From Anisakis pegreffii (lineage: Eukaryota; Nematoda; Chromadorea; Rhabditida; Anisakidae): 64,000 nt of DNA. Shown here piece by piece: positions 39,516 through 51,700 of this stretch (the first letter of the stretch is position 1; every line of letters begins with the position of its first letter). The notes beneath the pieces are model-generated. The model was not told the DNA's origin, ran no database searches, and was given only the letters and a program-made list of their open reading frames with translations. The stretch is from assembly GCA_035041965.1 (NCBI GenBank), contig JAPYMA010002120.1, positions 33,478 through 97,477 on the forward strand, read 5' to 3'. The translations under genes were made by a program, and so were the position numbers.

Positions 39516-42500
39516 ATGTACGAACGAAAAAATCATCCGAATATGGAAATAAAGCTGAGCAAATACACATTCACGCCGGGCGATTTCGTTTGCGGAATGC
39601 TGCTGGTGGATGCGAGTGAGCATAATCAAATCGAGACAATCGAAATCGAATTATTCGGCTCGGCGAAAATTTTTTGTCGGAATGAAGTATTTTTTTTGGA
39701 TTTCTCTGACCTTTACTGCACTCGTCAATGATTCCGAATCGGGTGAAAAAAGGAAATTTGAAGTCTCCCCACCATTGTCAACCGGGCAATACTAGGAGTG
39801 TTAGTTAGTTATCCGAAAGTCGCTGTGAAATTACTGTTTCCCAGTAAACAGTAAATTCGTTTGATAGAAAAACTTGCTACGTTTCATAAATCCAACAAAA
39901 CTAATGCTCAGCGATGAGGAGTTAGGGTTGAGGCGCACTCAAGGCAATTTCCAACACTGCTTTCTGACGGCATACGAAGTTCAGGACCGTTGAATCTCAC
40001 TTAAGATCGCTTTATCGTTGCAGGAGATTCCCGAACTCCTCAACGGAGTGGTCTTGCTATCGCAATTTCTACACAACGAAAAAATTCTGGTGGATCGTCG
40101 TACAATTCTTTACCAGAAACCTGAACCGTTGCTAATTGAACTCGATGATGACAATTGTGACGAAGAGGACGACGAGGTAACCACTTCCCCACTTCCGTTT
40201 CTTGCCAATGATTTTCTCAGGCCATCTCAGTGATTTTCCCAGATTTTCCCCAGATATTTTCCCAGAGCAAACTTGATTTCAGCAAACTCCTTAAGAAAGA
40301 TTTCAAACATTCGTATGGTTTTCAACAATCGCTCTCTAGGCTTTGATCGTTTTGTGAAGAGATTTTGCGAAGTTTCAGAAGTGTGGTCGCTTAAGTGGAA
40401 TTTGTCCTCGGAGATGTCATAAGGACCCGGAAGGGCTTTGCGCCGGACGACATGGTTTCCCGTTTGAATTCCAGTTGCCGTCTGACGGCTCTTTAGAATC
40501 CTCATTTATTTACGGTGCTTCAGAGATCACAATCAAATATCATATCATTGTAATTCCATAAATTTTTTCCTATTTTACCTCCTACAATTATGATCTATGA
40601 AACAACTCGTAATTGCCATTTCTATCCATTATACCTGATCGTTCCGGTGTCCCTAATATGCACTAGTCTCATCATCTCGCATCAATACTTCATTTTTAAT
40701 ATCTAATACACCTAAACTGCTGAAATTTGCAATTGTTTCATGGGATTAAACTGTATTTATTCTCACTTTCATGGGATCTTTTTTTAAATTTTAATCTCTC
40801 CCTTGAAAATTCATCAATTCAAAAAACAAAATCCGAATTCCAAACCATAACTCAAATCAAAATCCGTTCTCTCGACGTTGCTGCTTCATCAAGATTTGCT
40901 TGAAACTCCCCGCTCGCTGAGCTGCTATCTTGTGATCACATCTAAAAAGAAAAAGAAATTTCCTCACTTCCCATTTGTAGGCTAGTACGATGGCTGCTGA
41001 CGGCTCAGTGTTGATGGAATCGTCTCAGCCAATCAGCGTCGTGAAGCCATCGCACTCATCACAAGCACCAACAGCTTACGGTAACTCAATCTCAACTCCT
41101 GCTTCAACTCAAAAGATCATTGATTTGAAGAAGTGAGTTCACTTCAACAAATGAGATTCATTAGTATTATCCATTTGCTGCTAGCATGATGCCGACTCAT
41201 ATCTTTCTTTTTGAGCTGCGCGATTCTGATTTTCCTGTCTGAGTCGCCTTTTTGCGGCCGTAGAAAACAGTTGAAGACAAACACTTGACTGAACTTTACC
41301 TTCAAAGAATCATAGAACCTCCATTGAGGAGTTGTCATAACGTAGCACAAAAAATGTTTCATATGAATGAAATATCATAACAATTCCAACCCGCCAATAA
41401 GATTTAAAAAATTGCTCTACGCACGGTCACTTCTCACAATCCATGAATATCTGTCTATCTTCTCAAAAACTTCCAATAATCCCACGGAAACGCCATTCAA
41501 CTCAAGTTCATCTCAAGCGCCAGCTGCTCATAGTTTGAATTGAACGTTGAATTGAAGTTCATTTCGGCTGAATGAAATCTATAAAATTGGCTTAAAGAAT
41601 GCCAAATTTCTAGTCGAATTCATTATTTTGATCAATTTCAGATCGTATTCAATAATCGTCAATATGCAACTTCCCAAAACATCTTTCAAACCAACTGAGC
41701 CAATCTTTCCGTGTATCACTATAAATAACGGTTGGAAAGCGTCGCTGAAATACGTTCATTTCAACATCGTGCAAAAAATTGCCTATAATGCGAAGCCGAA
41801 TGGCAGCTTGCATCTTAAAACATTCACTAAAATGGTTGATTTAACAGGTCAATCCTCCTAAATTCTTACTCCAATCTCTTCACCAAGCTTCCATACTTTT
41901 TCGAGCGGTTAGTTTTTCAGCAATGCTCTGAAAACTAACCGGATATATGAGTCCAACTTGAAATCAATTATCCAGACTGATATTGAGTAGAATCTCAATC
42001 CTTCACTGTAACAATTTTCATCCAGCTCATTATGATTATGATCAAATTAGTCGAATCATCGCGAAAACTTTGTTCTCTACGGATCACTAATCGATATCTA
42101 TAGCAAGCGGCTAAGATCCAGTCTGAGAATTACTTTAGAAGTACTCTATACAGTTGTAGGAATATCCCTTAACTAGATAGTCGAGCAGTCCAAAAAAACA
42201 GCTCAGCTCTTCTGCTCATTGGATTCGACCAATCTAATCTTATTCTCCTCTATTATCGGCTACTTGCTACTTTCAAATGACCAGCTGCATTTTGTGCGCT
42301 TTCAGGTGTTGGTCTACCAGCGACGCAAAAGAAAATCGCACCAGGCAGTAGTTTTACATTCTCGCCTGAATACTACGTGCCCGCCTTGATTCCATCATTC
42401 GAAATACCACACTTCCTGAAGGTCGACTATGTGGCCAAATTAACAATTGGACACTCACCGAACCAGATATTCGGAGACCTTACGGTTAGTGCCTGGAATT

Positions 42501-42676
42501 TGACTGATTCACCGGACTGAACATATCTTTTAAAAACCTCGTATGTCCTCAAAACGATAAAAACATCATGGATTTTCCCAACGCCAGCCGTTTATTCCCA
42601 TCTTATCTTATTATTTCTTCAGATTCCACTCAACATCGTCACTCATCTGGATGATGGAGTCGAGTGTCCCTCCTGA
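39516..42676 (+). CDS. Arrestin-domain protein without PPxY tail
   Basis: Seven exons: 39516-39686, 40024-40176, 40379-40549, 40981-41132, 41642-41847, 42306-42484 and 42623-42676; 1086 bases, 361 residues. The N-terminal domain starts MEIKLSKYTFTPGDFVCGM and carries LCAGRHGFPFEFQLPSD with IKYHII; an acidic insert (LDDDNCDEEDDE) precedes it. The C-terminal domain has VNMQLPKTSFKPTEPIFPC and GVGLPATQKKIAPGS, EYYVPALIPSFEIP. The protein stops soon after the arrestin fold (IPLNIVTHLDDGVECPS), with no PPxY motif. The last two introns have the same phase and place as in the gene at 29.6 kb, so the two are paralogues. The start is supported by an SL-type acceptor (GCTTTTAG) just upstream. AATAAA lies at 42826. 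Exon 3 is the least certain boundary. Confidence 0.82.
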
Positions 42677-43345
42677 CTCTGAACACATCAACTCCTTGAG
42701 CACCTGTCACGAAGGCTCAATTTCAGTTGAGAGCTTTACTAAAACAACACTAACCAGAAATTTCTTTATACATATTGTGAGATATCTATGTGGATTGAAT
42801 TTTGTGATCATTGTTTTTTAAAGTGAATAAACTTCTGCAAAAAATTTACTTGTGATCTCCTATACAGTCAAAAATCTGTCACCGATTATAAATATGCTTC
42901 TCGAAGACAAACCTGTACATAGACACCCCACTCAGCCTAATCCACAAATACCACAAAACTAATAATGTTCGATTTCAGTAGAATATACCCAAAACTGAAC
43001 TCATATAGAGTCTTTTAAGGAAGTTTGATCCAGTACTATGGAACAACCAATTTTTATATGTGAGATATATTATGAATGCTTTATTACAAGCGGTAATGAA
43101 AATGATACGAGCGATCATACCGATACCGACGAAACTAGTAATAATAAGTCTGATTGTGAGTCACGGTAATTAAAGTGATGCCAACCTTGATAACAACAGT
43201 CAAAATACTGCCGATAGATAAAACGACAACGTAACGTTGATAATGATAACAGTATTGATGATGATACTGATTGTGAGTAGACTGTTAATGAAAAAAAAAA
43301 CGAGTAGTAGACTGCCAGATCAAGAAACCATTTGAGGTTTGAGCT
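42677..43345. other. 3' flank and duplicated protease flank
   Basis: After the arrestin polyadenylation signal, DNA from about 43070 on matches the 3' flank of the third protease gene (from about 56205), including GAATGCTTTATT(A/G)CAAGCGGTAATG. It is non-coding. Confidence 0.6.
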
Positions 43346-43412
43346 TTAGGCAATCCAGTCGTTGATCAAATGCATAGCTAACTGCATTATTGTGAAGAGT
43401 ATTGTCATTTGG
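43346..43412 (-). pseudogene. Relic of a fourth protease gene's last exon
   Basis: The minus strand matches the last about 20 codons of the protease tail exon and its stop (compare HLIDDWTA* of the third gene), but is cut off just before the 15-residue repeats, where a second copy of the 3' flank begins (43420 on). It is thus a truncated leftover of a further tandem copy. Confidence 0.7.
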
Positions 43413-43712
43413 CTAGCTTTATGAATGCTTTATGAAGATAAAATATAAATGCTTCAGTGAAAGTGGTGACGAAAATGATACCATTAAAATGAGCATCATG
43501 TCGATACCGCAGAAAAGAGTATTAATGTGAATATTTTATGATTATTCAAGTGGTGATGACATTGATAGTGACAGTCAAAATACTGCTAACAGATAAAACG
43601 ACAACGGAACATTGATAATGATAATGGCATTGACGATAATATTGAGCAGGCAGTTAACGAACAGCAATGAGCAGGGTACTACTACATGGAAAAATCATTT
43701 GAGGCTTGAATT

Positions 43713-46700
43713 TTAGGCAGTCCAGTCGTTGACGAAATGCTTAATTGACTGCATTATTGTGATGAATATTATCATTTGGGTAGAAATGGATGATGCAACG
43801 CCACTTGATGTTGTTGTATTTTGTCCAGATGTAGGTGATGAAACGTCAGTTGACGGTGTTGTCATTTGTCCAGATGTAGGTGATGAAACGTTAGTTGACG
43901 GTGTTGTCATTTGTCCAGATGTAGGTGATGAAACGTTAGTTGACGGTGTTGTCATTTGTCCAGATGTAGGTGATGAAACGTTAGTTGACGGTGTTGTCAT
44001 TTGTCCAGATGTAGGTGATGAAACGTTAGTTGACGGTGTTGTCATTTGTCCAGATGTAGGTGATGAAACGTTAGTTGACGGTGTTGTCATTTGTCCAGAT
44101 GTAGGTGATGAAACGTTAGTTGACGGTGTTGTCATTTGTCCAGATGTAGGTGATGAAACGTCAGTTGACGGTGTTGTCATTTGTCCAGATGTAGGTGATG
44201 AAACGTTAGTTGACGGTGTTGTCATTTGTCCAGATGTAGGTGATGAAACGTTAGTTGACGGTGTTGTCATTTGTCCAGATGTAGGTGATGAAACGCCAGT
44301 TGATGGTGTTGTCATTTGACCAGAGATGGTTAATGAAGTTGAAGTTCTTCTTGGCTCTTTTAACGCCTTCGCGAAACCAATTCGCTTCGCGTCGAAATCG
44401 TGAATATTGCAATACTGACGGATGAATGGATCACCGAGAATGAACTGCGGTCCCATTCCCGTGCCGTCCATCATAAACATCGTCAGCGCACACAGATCTG
44501 TACCTACCTGCAAACTAAGTCCCCGTAACTATTAAGCCAATGGTATGAGAGGTGAACTATCTTCTCTTAAGACCTCTTACCCAATTGTGGACCACATCAC
44601 TTATCGTTAGTTAATTTTCAGCTTATCGTTTCGGTATCTTCAGTAGTATCAAAGCCCTTTGATAATCTCAAATGTTTTAAGCAATCATTCCCAAACTAAT
44701 GACAGATGATGAATCAAAGAATCGGTGGATACTCTAAAGCTGAATTTCCAGATAAATTTTGCGTCAACTCACAAATTGAGTGATGTCCACATTCGAAGAT
44801 TTACTTACTGGGATGTTTGCTCAGGACTGAATGCTTAATTCTGATATCTTTTAAAATAAGATCATCAGTGAGATGAAAATGAAACGTTTTCCACAAACCT
44901 GAACGAGGTAGTTGATCGGTTCAATTTCATAGATATGATCACCAATTTCTATTTTAATGTTTTCGGTGTGTCCAGAACAGTTCGACAAAAACATGTCATA
45001 TGTTTCATCGTACTGAAATGTATTCCATTTATCACTGATGCTTAATGGTTCATGCTAAACCTGAATGCCTGTAGCCAACGATGCGCTCTATCTGTGCATA
45101 AAGTCGAGCAAATGCAGAACTCTGCTCACATCAGATGGCTGCTCATCAAGCTCGAGCCCATAAGCAAGCTACAGCATGTCCAAAAAGCTTCTTAAGTAAC
45201 TGTCACAGTCCTGTCATGATCATGAAGACGGAACAGAATTATTTAAGATTCTAGTGACTTTGCTTGCATCTGATCCGAAAAACAGGTTCCATCGACTCAC
45301 TAGTAAGCCTTTTTGGTGTTCATTTTTTCCATTCTATCGCGGAATAACCGAATGTATTCGGTCCAGTACGTTGCTGTTTACCGACGTGCAAATCGCTCAA
45401 CAGCAACAAAATTCCTTTACCTAACACCCTCACAATCTTCTCTTGTATCCGTAAAAACAGACCATTTGAGACGATTTACGTGATAACTTGCGTCTACTGG
45501 ATAGCGTTACGGTGGTATTGATACATGAGTATAACAACATGCATTTTGGTACCCACTTTTTCTTATCCTGATATATCAGCATGACAAATCCTGCTCATAT
45601 CTCACCTCCGCATCCAAGCTGGACAGCTATTGAATAAATCACTTCAGGTGGTCCTCCGATGAACGATGTTCCTGTATCAGAAATGACCTGATAGCTTGAC
45701 GCATCACTATGATAAGAACCCGCCGATATTGATTTCATAGTGAATTCCCACTAGGTGGCTGAGGAGAGTGGCTGATATACCACTTTGCTTTCGCAGTGCT
45801 CGTTGTCCAGCCCACCGTATGTATACAATCCACCAGGAACACCCTCTAAGGCACCCTTAAAAATCTCGGCTTGATCCGCTCAAATTCAATCATCACATTG
45901 ATGTTAGCAGCCACGAATTGTCACGATAGCATTCGTTTCTCAATTGTTATAAGTATCGCAAATATCACATCCTTATTTTTTATTCAACCACACAGAACGA
46001 GAATAAACCGACTGGAATAATTTATTTAGATTGATAGGCTCTGATAAAAACCAAGTTCCTATGAATGTTCAGATTCTCGTCTTCCGGGCTCCAGGAGTCT
46101 CACAAATCGCTAATAAATGATGGAAATCTTGAACTTCCTTGAATTCTTGTCTTCATCTATCAGATCCGTCTGTTTGGCTGGGTCGAGATTGTTGGAAGAC
46201 CGATAATTGAAGAATCTACACTGACCTTATGCTCAAGCCATACGGTGAAAACCGGCTGATCGAGGAGACCTTGATTCCAGGCATTGATTAACGGTGGCAC
46301 AACGTCTCCTTCAGCGATTGACTGAAATGCCAGACCGAGAATTCCATCCATGTCATTCCTTATGATCGAGTCACTGAGTACTAACGCTTGACCAAATATC
46401 GTATTTGGAACGACTAATTGAGTTCGATCCTTTTCCACCGAACTGAAACACTCAGCAAACTTCATCAGTTTTGCAAATTTCAATAGATATCTTCGGTTTA
46501 TCGTTGAGTTCCTCAGTTATTTTTGATTGATAAGATCACATTGTAAGCACAGTTATGTGGTATTGATCAATTTCCTTCATGCCCGCTCACATTATGAAAC
46601 AATATCTTCTGACGTTCTAAACTTTTCGGTATCAAGTCGTTTTAAAAAACTTCCCGTTTAAAGACGCCTTCACAAAACCGTCACAATTTCATCTGAGAAT

Positions 46701-47156
46701 GCTTGAGAACACAATGGACAGCAACGTATAATCAATGAGCTGAATTGACTCCATGAATTCTGCTCAGATTAGTTGGGAAACGGCTCAAGATTGCTCAACA
46801 TCGGCAAACGATGAAGGAGCGAAATTTGCACAAATCCCTTCGATTACCCCATCAAAAGACCATAAAAAATGGCTTGTGAACGAACAAATGACACTTACGC
46901 GAACCACATCTTCACCGAAGAACCCTGACGCAGCACCACTCCCATAATGGATTGTCCATTCTCTGCCGTCTGCTTTATAGGTGGATGATGCGGACGAATC
47001 AAAACACTGCTTCACCGCGCAAACTCTGCTATCCCGACTGCTCGAATCAGGTACCCACAGATTTGATGAGCCCGCATCGAGGATAACGCGAAACTCTTGC
47101 TGTGGTGTACCAATCGTGATATTGCCCAGATATTCAAGGTTAGCATAGTCGTTCAC
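43713..47156 (-). pseudogene. Pepsin-like aspartic protease, broken copy
   Basis: Minus-strand exons: 47156-46899 (equivalent to exons 2-4 of its neighbours, fused and about 87 bases shorter), 46442-46226, 45855-45606, 45054-44899 and 44507-43713. Several lesions are seen against the two intact paralogues. The first active-site motif is LDAGSS instead of LDTGS. The second exon carries one extra base (217 not 216), the third a TAG in place of a Tyr codon and one extra base at its end (250 not 249). The exon for signal peptide and propeptide is missing, though the upstream flank is recognisable from about 47400, so about 0.5 kb was deleted. The last exon is open and has 12 units of the 45-bp repeat. 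It could still be transcribed, but it cannot encode an active enzyme. Confidence 0.85.
43789..44328 (-). repeat. 45-bp coding minisatellite, 12 units
   Basis: Near-identical 45-bp units encode [15 protein letters not shown] on the minus strand. Most inner units are base-identical, and the plus strand is open across them too. Confidence 0.95.
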
Positions 47157-48764
47157 CTAACAGAGCGATGGGGAATATCAAACGAGTAGTGAAGAATGCT
47201 GACCATCAGAACGGTTAGTGGTGTCATGTGCACGGAGTCAAACGCCTTCACGAACCAAAACTATCGATGAATTTCGGCCGTCCCAAATTACGCTTCACTG
47301 GACGATTGATGAAATGAAGACTGAGGAACACAAACAGTATGTGCTGTGACACTCTGATTGTAAGCATTTGAAAAGTTGTAAACAAGACATATTAATTGTA
47401 GCTGCCTCCTGATAGGCGCATACGACATTCCGAATTAATCATGTAGAAAAAGGCCAAAAATGCTGCCAGTAAGGTGATTCATACCAAGTATTCCAAAATT
47501 GGAAGAATGTTACGGTGATAAGCCCTGAAAAAGATATAATCATTGCGATCAGAGTTTCTCTCAATTTTTTAACAATGCCATTACGGTAGCAATTTTAGAA
47601 GCTGTTTAAAGTTGACTCATAAACTGATAAGCTTTTGAGAAAATTATAAAGCATGATTTTTAATCTGTTTGCTGATGAGCGTGTATCATTTGGGACGAAA
47701 AAAGCTGTTGCATTCCTTCTAAATTTTTTGTTCTTGCAAATGACTCACTTATTTACTTGAATGAAGGCATCATCATCAGATTATTGCGACAGTGGAATGC
47801 TCACATTGATGTGGCTACGAGAGCACTGATAACAATAATGTTTCTTTTTTAAAGCTTTTCGAATGCTCACATTCAGCCGTAAAACAGCTAAAAATTTTAC
47901 GGCATCAAAGAATTGCTGTGTTAAAGCGGCAGAAATGAAGTGGAATTGAATGTAATTACTAAGAATCAGTGATCAATCATAAATCAATTTGATAGCATCT
48001 CCAAGTCTAGAAATCAGTCTTGAATCCATCATCGACTAGATGGATGAACCGCATCGCTAAGCGTGCAGAAGTAACATTTTTAAACCAATGACATTGTTTG
48101 ATCTATCGAAAGCAACTTTGATAGAAAGTTTGTTTGATCGTTATCTGTTCAATATTGTGCTCGACATCTAGCCGTTTTTGCATGATACACCTGTGTACGA
48201 TGGAAAATCGATCGACTTTTTCTGATAATATGGAATTATCTGCTGGGAACTGAACTTGTATTATCCAAAAAACGAACTGCAAGGCATGCATACGCTCCGC
48301 TCAACTACCACTGGACGAAATTCAGCCTTGTCCCAGATAGCAGAGTCTGCAAATCCGGTTTGCGAAGAAAATAACCAATTTATCCATTTCTACTGGTGTT
48401 TTCGATGCGTTCCTTCATAAACAATGAGGATTACGCACTATAATACAATCAGTCATATGTTCAATGTAGTTTTTGAATGCTTTATGAAGATAAAATATAA
48501 ATGCTTCAGTGAAAGTGGTGACGAAAATCATACCATTAAAATGACCATCATGTCGATACCGCAGAAAAGAGTATTAATGTGAATATTTTATGATTATTCA
48601 AGGGGTGATGACATTGATAGTGACAGTCAAAATACTGCTAACAGATAAAACGACAACGGAACATTGATAATGATAATGGCATTGACGATAATATTGAGCA
48701 GGCAGTTAACGAACAGCAATGAGCAGGGTACTACTACATGGAAAAATCATTTGAGGCTTGAGTT
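47157..48764. other. Duplicated flanks between protease genes
   Basis: Non-coding. From about 47400 to 48250 it is similar to the 5' flank of the third protease gene (62.27-63.07 kb). From about 48425 it is the 3' flank of the second gene and nearly identical to 43430-43720. No exon for a signal peptide is found. Confidence 0.6.
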
Positions 48765-51700
48765 TTAGGCAGTCCAATCGTTGACGAAATGCTTAATTGA
48801 CTGCATTATTGTGATGACTATTATCACTTGGGTAGAAATGGATGATGCAACGCCACTTGATGTTGTTCTTATTTGACCAGATGTAGGTGATGAAACGCCA
48901 GTTGATGGTGTTGTTATTTGACCAGAAGTAGGTGATGAAACGTCAGTTGATGGTGTTGTTATTTGTCCAGATGTAGGTGATAAAACGCCAGTTGGTGCCG
49001 TGGTAATTTGACTAGAAATGGCTGATGAAACACCAGCTGATGGTGTTGTCATTTGACCAGAAGTGGTTGATGAAGTTGAAGTTTTTCTTGGCTCTTTTAA
49101 CGCCTTCGCGAAACCAATTCGCTTCAAGATGAAATCGTGAATAGTGCAGTATTGACGGATGAATGGATCACCGAGAATGAACTGCGGTCCCATTCCCGTG
49201 CCGCCCATCGTAAACATCGTCAGCGCACACAGATCTGTATCTACCTGCAAACTGGGTCCCCGTAACTATTAAGCCAATGGTATGAGAGGTAAACTATCTT
49301 CTCTTAAGACCTCTTACCCAATTGTGGACCACATCACTTAGTTAATTTTCAGCTTACTTCGAAATACTCTATCGTTTCGGTATCTTCAGCAGTATCAAAG
49401 CCATCTGATAATCTCAAATGTCTTAAGCAATCATTCCCAAACTAATGACAGATGATGAATCAAAGAATCGGTGGATACTCTAAAGCTGAATTTCCAGATA
49501 AATTTTGCGTCAACTCACAAATTGAGTGATGTCCACATTCGAAGATTTACTTACTGGGATGTCTGCTCAGGACTGAATGCTTAATTCTGATATCTTTTAA
49601 AATAAGATCATCAGTGAGATGAAAATGAAACGTTTTCCACAAACCTGAATGAGGTAGTTGATCGGTTCGATTTCATAGATATGATTACCAATTTCTATTT
49701 TAATGTTCTCGGTGAGTCCAGAGCAGTTTGACAAAAACAAGTCATATGTTTCATTGTACTGAAATGTATTCCATTTATCACTGGTGCTTAATGGTTCGTG
49801 CTAAACATGAATGCCTGTAGCCAACGATGCGCTCTATCTGTGCATAAAGTCGAGCAAATGCAGAACTCTGCTCACAACAGATGGCTGATCATCAACCTTG
49901 ATCCCATAAGCAAGCTACAGCATGACCAGAAAGCTTCTTAAGTAACTGTCACAGTCCTGTCATGATCATGAAGATGGAACACAATTATTTAAGATTCTAG
50001 TGACTTTGCTTGCATCTGATCCGAAAAACAGGTTCCATCGACTCACTAGTAAGCCTTTTTGGTGTTCATTTTTTCCATTCTATCGCGGAATAACCGAATG
50101 TATTCGGTCCAGTACGTTGCTGTTTACCAACGTGCAAATCGCTCAACAGCAACAAAATTACTTGGTCTAACACCCTCATAAACTTCGCTGGCACCCGTAA
50201 AAACACACCAGTTCAGACGAGTCACATGCCAACTTGCCTCTGCCAGGTAACGTTACAGCGATACTGATACACGAATGAGTATAACCTAGGCTTTCTGTAA
50301 CCTATTCATGTCTTACCTTCGCATCAAGCTGATCAACTATTGATAGTATAGCTATATCTCCTCGTAGAGGCAGAATTTCCCGGCATATTCTCATTTTTAG
50401 AAGGTCGAGATTCTGTTCGATCGAAGGATGCATAAACATCAATATGTTACTGGGCAAACTTGAGAAGGCTTAAATGTATTACACCTCACCTTCGCACCAA
50501 GCTCGTCAGCTATTGAATAGACCACATGAGATGGTGCTCCGATGAACGATGTTCCTGTATCAGAAATGACCTGATAGCTTGACGCATTACTGTGATAAGA
50601 ACCCGACGAGATGGATTTCATAGTGAATTCCCACCACATCGTCGACGACAGTGGTTGATATACGACGTCACTGTCACAGTGCTCTTCGTCCAGCCCACCG
50701 TATGTATACATTCCACCAGGAACGTCATATAAGGCACCCTTAAAAATCTCGAAAATCATCAACGACTGCAGAGGCATAGCAGCAATAATGATTATTCAAC
50801 CATATAGAACGAGAATAAAACGACTGGAATAATTTATTCAGATTGATATAGGTTCTGATGACCACCAGGTTCCTATGAATGTTCAGATTCTCGTGTTCCA
50901 GGCTCCAGTAGTCTCATTAATCGCTAATAAACGATGGAACTCATCAAAAAGCTCTACTGGATTGTCTTGAACTTGCTTGAATCCTTATCTTCATCTACCA
51001 GATCCGTCTGCTTGACTGGATCAAGATAATTGCAAGATCGATAATTCAAGAACCACACTAACCTTATGCGCAAGCCATACGGTGAAAATTGGCTGATCGA
51101 GGAGACTCTGATTCCAGGCCAAGTTTAACGGTGGCACAACGTCTCCTTCAGCGATTGACTGAAATGCGAGACCGAGAATTCCATCGATCTCGTTGGTTTT
51201 GAACGATTCACTGATCACTTCCGCTTGACCAAATGTCGTATTCGTAACGACTAATTGATTCGATCCCTTTCCACCGAACTGAAACACCCAAGAGATTCCA
51301 TAAGTTTTTTTAGGAATTTCAATGGAACCATTAAACTCTTCATTTATTCTTGAGTTCCTCTTTTTTTTGTGGTGGTGGCAACATCTTAAAATCTTCAAAC
51401 GCTACGAACTCATCGCTATCAAGTCATCCTTAAGAGATTCTCGGTTGAAAACTCCTTTACATAATCGTCAGAGTGAAATCTGCTAATGTTTCAAAACACC
51501 TGGGACAGCAAGACGTAATCAATGAGCTAAATTGATTCCCGGAGCCCTTTTCAAGTTGGTTGTGAAATGACTGAGATTGCTCAATGTTTTCAAATGATGC
51601 GAGTGCGAAATGGTTGTCATAAAACCTGCCGATCATCTCCTTCGAAAGGCCGATCGAAATGATTTGTGAACTGATCGAACTGATCAAAACACTAAAGTGA

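Noticed and set aside
43729..44319. 196-codon plus-strand open frame opposite the protease repeat
   Set aside because: It is the other strand of the 45-bp repeat; a 45-bp period keeps any frame without a stop open. There is no start context or unique sequence.
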